Assembly: GCF_034424155.1 (NCBI RefSeq)
Contig: NZ_CP139993.1
Coordinates: 92,210 to 156,209, forward strand
DNA: 64,000 nucleotides
Source: Hafnia alvei
GTDB lineage: Bacteria; Pseudomonadota; Gammaproteobacteria; Enterobacterales; Enterobacteriaceae
Reading direction: 5' to 3'
Part shown: positions 58,518 to 64,000 of the stretch, piece after piece
Position numbering within the stretch: position 1 is the stretch's first letter
Layout of the letters: each line of letters begins with the position of its first letter
Made by a program: the position numbers and the translations under genes
The notes under the pieces: model-generated
Databases searched by the model: none
Told to the model about the DNA's origin: nothing
Seen by the model: only the letters and a program-made list of their open reading frames with translations

Positions 58518-59003
58518 CTAAAGCAACGGCGATTTTCGCGTGATGTCGCTCGCGACATCGAGTGGCTTCTGCAACAAGGGCGCCAACTGGGTGTAAGAGC
58601 AAAACTGTCCACTAAATTGAACTATCTTTGGCGTTCCTGTACAGGCGAGTTGTCTAATCAGAATGATCTGTTCCGGCTGACGTATGCCCTAGAAACGGCG
58701 AAGGATATGCATTGGAATTACCGCCTGTTGAGCGACCGAGAATGGTCCGGTCGATATGCCGTGCCTCTAAAGACGGAAGACGATTCGATCCATCTCTCGC
58801 ATAGTAACCTCGATGTAGCATTTGATGATGATGGTTGGCAGGTTAACCCACTGATGGCGCGTCTAAGTGGTCGTGTGGCCGACCTTGAAGGACTGCTAAA
58901 TCGTTGTGGTTGGCAGGCGGAAACCGTGAGTGATATTTCCCTGCCCCATCAGTATGTGTTGATGGTCAGGCAGGGAGAAAAGAGTGGTAAATTGAATAAT
59001 TAA
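58518..59003 (+). pseudogene. DUF2913 gene, 5' truncated (copy 4)
   Basis: Codons 1-44 are missing; the remainder from LKQRRFSRDVARDIEWLLQQ matches copy 3, with Asp for Asn in one place (KTEDDSIHLS). Cut by the arsenic transposon. Confidence 0.9.
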
Positions 59004-59140
59004 TAGTCAAAATAATGTCATTACATGGAAACCTTCAGCGGTTCGTCGTCGTTAGTGGTGATAGACAACTTGAAAGTTGGACGTTTCTCTGATGTTGATA
59101 CCGTTATTAAGCCAATTACGAAAATTTCGCGGGGGATTTT

Positions 59141-59476
59141 GTGACAAAAAAATATTATATAAATAATATGTTTTGGGGATACTTTATGGCTGCTTGTATT
59201 CTTTACGCCAGTTATGGAGATGATGAGCCTAAAATGATTGCACTAAGAATCTTTGGTTTGGCTAGTGCTATTCTATTTCCTTTCTCTCGGTTTCTAATAG
59301 AGAAAGCAGCGCTTAGATATACGAAAAAAGAATTTTGGGAAACAGGTTTTTTTAAGGATGGTGTGCCAAAAACATATTTAATGACTTTGTATTTTATTTT
59401 TATTTTTATGACATCAATTCCTATTTGTGTTCTTTCTGTTTTTTTTGAAATAAAAAAATTGACCGCTAAAATATAG
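59141..59476 (+). CDS. E1-type colicin immunity protein (second copy)
   Basis: Identical 111-residue protein to 41656-41991, with the same GTG start, ribosome site and upstream 130 bases. The colicin beside it is truncated, so this copy is an immunity gene without a working toxin. It may raise immunity dosage. Confidence 0.85.
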   Translation: MTKKYYINNMFWGYFMAACILYASYGDDEPKMIALRIFGLASAILFPFSRFLIEKAALRYTKKEFWETGFFKDGVPKTYLMTLYFIFIFMTSIPICVLSVFFEIKKLTAKI

Positions 59477-59492
59477 CGGTCATACAATCAAA

Positions 59493-60280
59493 TTAAAGCC
59501 CAATGAACTTATTTGCCTCGTCAACTATTGTCTCGTTAACTAACGCCCCAACCCCTGCCATAATCAAACCATAACCTAAAATACCTATAGGCCCACCCAA
59601 TACAGCACTGAATGCTAAGGCGGTAACATGGGTTGCAGCTAGCCCTACTGCAATAGTTTCAGTTTTAACATAAAGAGATCTCCAATTATCAGTTTTCACT
59701 GCTTTGTATAATTCCGTAAACCAATCAGTTATATCGATAGCTGGGCCAACCCAACCTAGTCCTTTGCTGAACTTGGCTATATTTTTTGCGGCTTTTCCTA
59801 CATCCATAGACTCCAAAGCCTTGGCGATAGCTTCGCGATCTTTCGCATTGATTTTTTTGTTAATGTTAGCCTTGTGTTTTTCATAAGATTTCAATGCATC
59901 TTCTACATTGCGGATCTTTTTACCTTTAGCTTGATCAGCTAATAACTTAGCGAGCTTCTCGGCTTTTTCTCCGTAAACCTTAAAAACCTCTTTATAGAAA
60001 TCTGCAGTAAATTTAACAGCGTCCTTAACTGCTTCTTTTTCATTGTTAATGGCATCCCTAACCTGTTTTTCCGCGGTTCCTTTATTATATTTAAAACTTT
60101 TAAGCGGGCTCCAACGAGTATCATCACTAGGTTCATAATTAACATACGCGGTATCAATGAGCTTACCCGTACTATCAAAAGTCAATTTGTAAACATGACC
60201 TTGAACATGAGTAATATAAGAGTGCCATGCTGAGTTTTCTGATTTAACCTCAATAACGGTCCATTTTGGAGGGTTTAACT
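59493..60280 (-). pseudogene. Colicin gene, 5' truncated by a transposon
   Basis: Encodes the receptor-like and pore-forming parts but lacks codons 1-96, the promoter and the LexA boxes. The frame runs into the terminal repeat of the transposon at 60281. Unlikely to be made. Confidence 0.92.
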
Positions 60281-60318
60281 GGGGTCAGTTTGGATATCGA
60301 AAATTATTGTACGTTAAG

Positions 60319-60830
60319 GTGATTTTTTGTACCTCTGAGCTGTGGTAGAGCTTGACCACTTTGACAGGCAGCTTTGAGCGAGAAGCGGACATTGCAGACT
60401 GCCCAGTAGAAAAAGTGCTATCAGAATTATCTAAAGGAAGATCGTATTTACCATGTCTCATTCTAACTGTTTAATAAATTACAAAAATTAAAATTTCCAT
60501 TTAATATCATCGCGTTAAGCAAGAGAATTAAACCTCTCATTTAATTTATGATTCTTATTTAATTCATGAGTTGGTGTAAAAATAGGTTGCCGCACTATAG
60601 AAAGACACATATTTAAACCCAGCAGGAAATCATATTTGAAAGTAATGTGTTTAAGGGGCTGCGTAACAAGAACAGCAAGTAAACACATAGTAATAACAGT
60701 TACCATTCCCATTTCGCAAGTGGCCATATCAGAGGTGAACTAATACCTGCTGCAATTTTAAGAATTAAGGTTATCCTAATAATTCTTTTGTATGATTAAG
60801 ATCATCGATAAATTTACTAAGGACTCATTA
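60319..60830. other. Subterminal transposon region without a clear gene
   Basis: The first 70 bases match 6685-6755. The rest is AT-rich; a 70-codon minus-strand frame at 60515-60727 has one hydrophobic segment but no ribosome site or family resemblance. Promoter for the cytochrome gene is expected here. Confidence 0.45.
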
Positions 60831-61403
60831 ATGAAATTGCGACTCTGGAATCTATTACCCCATGATTACGCTCCTTTTTTTCGTATTCTTCACATCATTG
60901 TGGCATTTCTAATATTATCACAAATTATTAACTCTAATCTGACAGAGACCGAAGCAATTGGTGAACATAGTCTTGAAGGAGTTATAACCTGGATGCACAT
61001 TATTTCAGGGTTAGGACTGATTATTTGTGGTTTTATTATGTTAAGTTGGATGCTTACTCAAAGAGGTTTTACTTATTATTTTTCATGGGTAGGGCTTGAC
61101 TTTAGTGGTATTAAGCAAGATATAAAAACGTTGACTAGTTTCCGACTGCCCGATGCACATTCGGGAGGTATTGCCAGTACAATCCAAGGATTTGGAGTTC
61201 TAGCATTGCTAATTGTAGCACTTTCAGGTGGCCTATGGTTCTTGTTGAATACCATGCAGTCAAATCTGGCTGAAACAGTAATCCACTGGCATAAGTTCTT
61301 TACTACTTTCATTGAGGTCTATTTTTATGCACATGGTGCAATGGGAGTTTTGCATATTTTAATTGAAAAATATAAAAGCCGCTCAGTTAACCTAAGTGAC
61401 TAA
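60831..61403 (+). CDS. Cytochrome b561-type membrane protein
   Basis: About 190 residues with four hydrophobic segments (FFRILHIIVAFLILSQI, WMHIISGLGLIICGFIMLSW, VLALLIVALSGGLWFLL and HKFFTTFIEVYFYAHGAMGV). His residues at segment ends (RILHIIV, TWMHIISG, VIHWHKFF, YAHGAMG) fit two b-type haems. Start at 60831 after AAGGA; another ATG is at 60792. An electron-transfer role is likely, partner unknown. Precedes the CDF transporter by 200 bases. Confidence 0.75.
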   Translation: MKLRLWNLLPHDYAPFFRILHIIVAFLILSQIINSNLTETEAIGEHSLEGVITWMHIISGLGLIICGFIMLSWMLTQRGFTYYFSWVGLDFSGIKQDIKTLTSFRLPDAHSGGIASTIQGFGVLALLIVALSGGLWFLLNTMQSNLAETVIHWHKFFTTFIEVYFYAHGAMGVLHILIEKYKSRSVNLSD

Positions 61404-61602
61404 TCTGTTGTGAGATAATATTACTTCAAGTTGAAGAAAACCCTAAAAATAAAATTTAGTTTACTAGAAGATGAAACAGCACTTGCAGAGACTTTTTAAT
61501 TAAATTTAATAAAAACGAAAAAATATTCATGGCGAAATGATTGTTTAATTATCTATCATGGATAGAAATGTGAGTTAGTCGTCCTATTTTAGGAAGTTAA
61601 TA

Positions 61603-62526
61603 ATGACTAAAACAAAAGGGTTACCTCGTCCGCTGACGCACTACGCTTGGCTTTCCATTGCCACGGCTATTGCCACTATCGGACTCAAAGGTGTGGCGTG
61701 GAAAATGACCGGTTCGGTCGGTCTGCTATCTGATGCCATCGAATCCGTAGTTAACCTCGCAGGAGCCCTAATGGCGCTCTGGATGCTGACCTTGGCTGCG
61801 CTTCCGGCCGATGAGAACCATGCATATGGGCACGGCAAAGCCGAATATTTCTCGAGTGCTTTCGAAGGATTTCTGATCCTATTGGCGGCAGCCAGTATCG
61901 CCTATACCGCAGTTGAGCGGATGTTAACTCCACAGCCGCTTGAGGAGATTGGTCTCGGATTACTGGTTTCAACAGTCGCATCAATCCTTAATTTTGTGAC
62001 GGCTCGCATTTTGTTAAGGGCTGGCAGGCAGCACAACTCTATCACTCTTGAGGCAGATGCTCATCACCTGCTGACCGATGTCTGGACGTCGGTCGGTGTC
62101 ATTTTTGGTGTCGGACTGGTTTATCTGACCGGCTGGTTTTGGGTCGATCCGATCGTTGCATTGCTGGTCGCAGCCAACATCGTTTGGACTGGTTATCAGC
62201 TTATGAGTCGTTCAGCTGCAGGTCTGATGGACGTATCGCTACCCACGGAAGAACTCAAAAAAATCGAGTCACTGCTGGCAGGATATCGTGAACAGGGGCT
62301 TGATTTCCATGCACTACGTACACGCCAGGCTGGCGGGCGGGCGTTTATGACAATGCACATCCTAGTTCCTGGGCGATGGACTGTTCAATATGGGCACGAC
62401 TGGGCCGAGCGTATAGAGAATGATATCCGCACCGCACTGCCTTTTATCCATATCACCACTCATGTGGAACCGTTGGAAGATCCCGCGTCAATGAACGACC
62501 AAACGCTCGACATTTCTGATCACTAA
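61603..62526 (+). CDS. Cation diffusion facilitator (CDF) transporter
   Basis: A 307-residue exporter of divalent metals. Six membrane helices; the [17 protein letters not shown] loop is typical of FieF/ZitB-type CDFs; the TM5 metal pair is H and D in [12 protein letters not shown]. In TM2 the usual Asp pair appears as Glu and Asn ([11 protein letters not shown]), which may change metal preference. A C-terminal cytoplasmic domain follows ([20 protein letters not shown]). RBS AGGAAG precedes the ATG. Confidence 0.9.
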   Translation: MTKTKGLPRPLTHYAWLSIATAIATIGLKGVAWKMTGSVGLLSDAIESVVNLAGALMALWMLTLAALPADENHAYGHGKAEYFSSAFEGFLILLAAASIAYTAVERMLTPQPLEEIGLGLLVSTVASILNFVTARILLRAGRQHNSITLEADAHHLLTDVWTSVGVIFGVGLVYLTGWFWVDPIVALLVAANIVWTGYQLMSRSAAGLMDVSLPTEELKKIESLLAGYREQGLDFHALRTRQAGGRAFMTMHILVPGRWTVQYGHDWAERIENDIRTALPFIHITTHVEPLEDPASMNDQTLDISDH

Positions 62527-62653
62527 ACTAACCACATGTCGCTGGTCGGGCAGGGTAACAAACCTCGCTCTACAAAAATTTCAGGTATTCTCTATAATTC
62601 TGAGGGTACTTGATGTGACCTGCGCCCAATTGTTGGGCACGCAATATTTTTAA

Positions 62654-62685
62654 AAAGTCCGCTTCTGGCACACAGCGGACTTTCC
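62654..62685 (+). terminator. Terminator after the CDF gene
   Basis: Perfect stem AAAGTCCGCT/AGCGGACTTT with a 10-base loop, followed by TTCC. Confidence 0.8.
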
Positions 62686-62782
62686 TTACATAGATGATGC
62701 GTCAGGCTGCTAATCACAAAAGTTGTTACAGGGCGCTAACTATTAGGCCATGACTGCAAATAAACACCGTTATTCCAGCCTT

Positions 62783-63424
62783 TCAGGCAGTTTCATTATT
62801 TTTATGAAGCGCTTGTATCCGGCAAACCTGTGAAGCACTGTAGCCTGTAGCATCCGCCGTTTCCCGGATACTCAGTTTCTTTACCTGCCGGTAGTACAGG
62901 ACTTTCTGATGCCGTTCCTGATCGGCCTGCTTACCCCGGTACTTTCCAATTGTATGAGCCCGCTCGATTCCCTGTTTTTGCCGCTGGCGGCGGCTCAGCC
63001 AGTCCTTATGTGACATTGCGGCCATCAGATCGATAAGCATGTTATTGATGGCGGTTATTACTGCGCGGGTTATCGGGTCGGCCTGCGAAGGGTCCTTATC
63101 TGACAGTGCCTGCCATGATGTGGGCACATCAAGACTGACAATTCGCAGCTCATGTTGTTCTATCTGTTTTTTTAGCGTCATCCAGTCGCTGTTGCTGAGA
63201 CGTGTCAGACGGTCTATCTGCTCGACCAATAAAATATCATTGTGGTGACTGTCCATCAGTAAGCGCCCTAGTTCCGGGCGCTCAAGTTTTGTGCCACTGA
63301 TATTTTCCCGGTAGTAGCTGGCGATTTTATGCCCCCGTTCCTGGACGAACTGCTCCAGCATCTCTTTTGCCCGATCGGCGAACTGGTCTTCCGTCGATGC
63401 CCTTAAATAAGCTCTGATGAACAT
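62783..63424 (-). CDS. tnpR: Tn3-family resolvase of the third transposon
   Basis: A 213-residue serine recombinase: Ser in MFIRAYLRASTEDQFADRA, LVEQIDRLTRLSNSDW, MSHKDWLSRRQRQKQGIERA, and an HTH near the end (LSIRETADATGYSASQVCRI). Divergent from tnpA. It is of a different subgroup than the other two resolvases (YLRASTEDQ instead of YCRVST). Confidence 0.9.
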   Translation of the reverse strand: MFIRAYLRASTEDQFADRAKEMLEQFVQERGHKIASYYRENISGTKLERPELGRLLMDSHHNDILLVEQIDRLTRLSNSDWMTLKKQIEQHELRIVSLDVPTSWQALSDKDPSQADPITRAVITAINNMLIDLMAAMSHKDWLSRRQRQKQGIERAHTIGKYRGKQADQERHQKVLYYRQVKKLSIRETADATGYSASQVCRIQALHKNNETA

Positions 63425-63590
63425 TTTCCCACCGCGTTATCGCATTTAGGTTATTGCATTTATTCTATCGCATATAGGTTATGTCATTTATCGTGTGCCG
63501 TCACGTTTTGGTTGTGGCGTCAAGGTGTACCCTTATGCGATACCATTTTTGTTAAAAATTCCGCATCAAATAATTTATGAGGGAAACTAT
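63425..63590. other. res region of the third transposon
   Basis: Two near copies of TATCGCATTTAGGTTATTGC / TATCGCATATAGGTTATGTC at about 63437 and 63466, plus a further TGCGATA at 63536. Expected resolvase-binding region. Confidence 0.55.
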
Positions 63591-64000
63591 ATGGCAAGGA
63601 GGCAGATTCTTTCTCTGTCGGAAAGAGAATCATTACTGGCATTACCGGACGATGAGTTAACGCTGACACGAATGGCGTATTTTAGTGAGCATGATCTGGC
63701 GCTTATCAGTGCTCACCGTAAACCCGCCAGTCGTTTTGGTTTTGCCGTCCTTCTTTGCTATCTGAAAAATGTCGGCTTTGCACCGGATAAAAAAATCCCA
63801 CCCTCTGATGCGCTGCTGAAGCATATCGCCAGCAGGCTAAAACTTACCGGGGATCTCTGGCCTGCTTACCTTTCCGGCAGGGAAACCACGCGACGCGAAC
63901 ATTTAACCGAACTGTACCGCTATCTTGGCGTAAAAGCGTTTACCGGAAAAATACAGCAGGACTGTATTACACACCTGCTGCCGATGGCGACGCGCACCGA
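63591..64000 (+). CDS. tnpA: Tn3-family transposase, N-terminal part (runs off the window)
   Basis: The first 136 residues or so of a transposase (MARRQILSLSERESLLALPD; FSEHDLALISAHRKPASRFG; TTRREHLTELYRYLGVKAFT). Clearly related to the transposase at 55501 but from a different element. Continues right of the window, so completeness cannot be judged. Confidence 0.93.
   Translation, partial: MARRQILSLSERESLLALPDDELTLTRMAYFSEHDLALISAHRKPASRFGFAVLLCYLKNVGFAPDKKIPPSDALLKHIASRLKLTGDLWPAYLSGRETTRREHLTELYRYLGVKAFTGKIQQDCITHLLPMATRT

Larger units (their letters stand above)
43957..58518. mobile_element. 14.6-kb Tn3-family arsenic-resistance transposon
   Basis: Bounded by inverted 38-bp ends at 43957-43994 and 58481-58518. 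Both begin GGGGTCCGCTTGGAAAACGG and end ACGCTAAG and match at 36 of 38 positions. Contents: two ars clusters, tnpR and tnpA. Flanking 5-mers (TACCA left, TAAAG right) are not a duplication, so at least one flank was exchanged after insertion. The right flank begins inside a DUF2913 gene. Confidence 0.93.
58518..60281. repeat. Direct repeat, second copy (1,764 bp)
   Basis: Copy of 41033-42796. It begins at the arsenic transposon's right end and stops at the next transposon's left end, so both sides are transposon junctions. Confidence 0.95.
60281..64000 (+). mobile_element. Left part of a third Tn3-family transposon (continues beyond window)
   Basis: Left terminal repeat 60281-60318 (GGGGTCAGTTTGG... 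GTACGTTAAG) inserted in the colicin copy. Cargo: cytochrome b561-like protein and CDF transporter; then resolvase and transposase. An orphan copy of this end is at 6647. The right end is not in the window. Confidence 0.85.

Noticed and set aside
60515..60727. 70-codon minus-strand frame with one hydrophobic segment
   Set aside because: No ribosome site or family resemblance; AT-rich subterminal transposon DNA.
1..64000. CRISPR array, rRNA or tRNA genes, and a complete replication origin
   Set aside because: Looked for regular spaced repeats, rRNA-like blocks, tRNA-like folds and a rep gene; none was convincing.

Overview
The window looks like part of a large mosaic plasmid of an Enterobacterales host (Enterobacter/Serratia/Rahnella-like; I cannot name the species). 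The reasons are Enterobacterales-type pco/sil, ars, colicin, Exc2 and DUF2913 genes, a ResD/RepFIB-type tyrosine recombinase, IS1 and IS91-family elements, and at least three Tn3-family transposons stacked together. No complete replicon, conjugation system, rRNA or tRNA gene was seen.

Layout. (1) 1-5.1 kb: plasmid recombinase, DinI-like protein, LuxR-type regulator, an exact-length IS1 without target duplication, then an Rpn nuclease remnant, a DUF2913 gene and an HNH remnant. (2) 5.2-6.6 kb: a cbpA-cbpM chaperone/modulator pair with its own terminator. (3) 6.6-11.6 kb: an orphan Tn3-family end, an IS91-family transposase, GC-rich hairpin repeats, a frameshifted plasmid gene, an unknown gene, DUF2913 and an intact Rpn-type nuclease. 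(4) 11.7-33.0 kb: the copper/silver island, read on the minus strand as silC-F-B-A-silG-silP-DUF2933 and pcoA-B-C-D-R-S-E, with silR-S and silE on plus; pcoE1 is frameshifted and the M23 peptidase gene pcoG may be shortened. CusR/PcoR-like palindromes lie before silC/silR, silE, pcoE and pcoA. (5) 33.0-40.4 kb: a Tn3-family transposon whose cargo is a SLATT membrane protein, two TIR-like proteins and a TTG-started TPR/DUF4071 protein, which resembles an anti-phage conflict island. (6) 40.4-44.0 kb: truncated HNH gene, DUF2913, E1-type immunity gene, a colicin combining an N-like front with an E1-like pore domain under a double LexA box, an Exc2 lipoprotein and an interrupted ORF. (7) 44.0-58.5 kb: a 14,562-bp Tn3-family arsenic transposon (arsRDABC, a phosphatase, a TauE/SafE exporter with a ModE-like regulator, a second arsR-arsH-sigma-arsD-arsA operon, tnpR, tnpA) with 38-bp ends matching at 36 positions. 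(8) 58.5-60.3 kb: a 1,764-bp direct duplication of the DUF2913-immunity-colicin segment, truncated at both sides. (9) 60.3-64.0 kb: the left part of a third Tn3-family transposon with a cytochrome b561-like protein, a CDF metal transporter, a resolvase and the start of tnpA.

How it works together. The cargo is mainly metal and metalloid detoxification: periplasmic Cu oxidation/sequestration (Pco), Ag/Cu export (Sil), As(III) extrusion and As(V) reduction (two ars operons), and probable divalent-metal export. Alongside are a bacteriocin/immunity pair and a probable phage-defence island. The three transposons lie in or next to a colicin-plasmid-like segment, and the lack of target duplications plus large direct and inverted repeats indicate repeated transposition, recombination and adjacent deletion.
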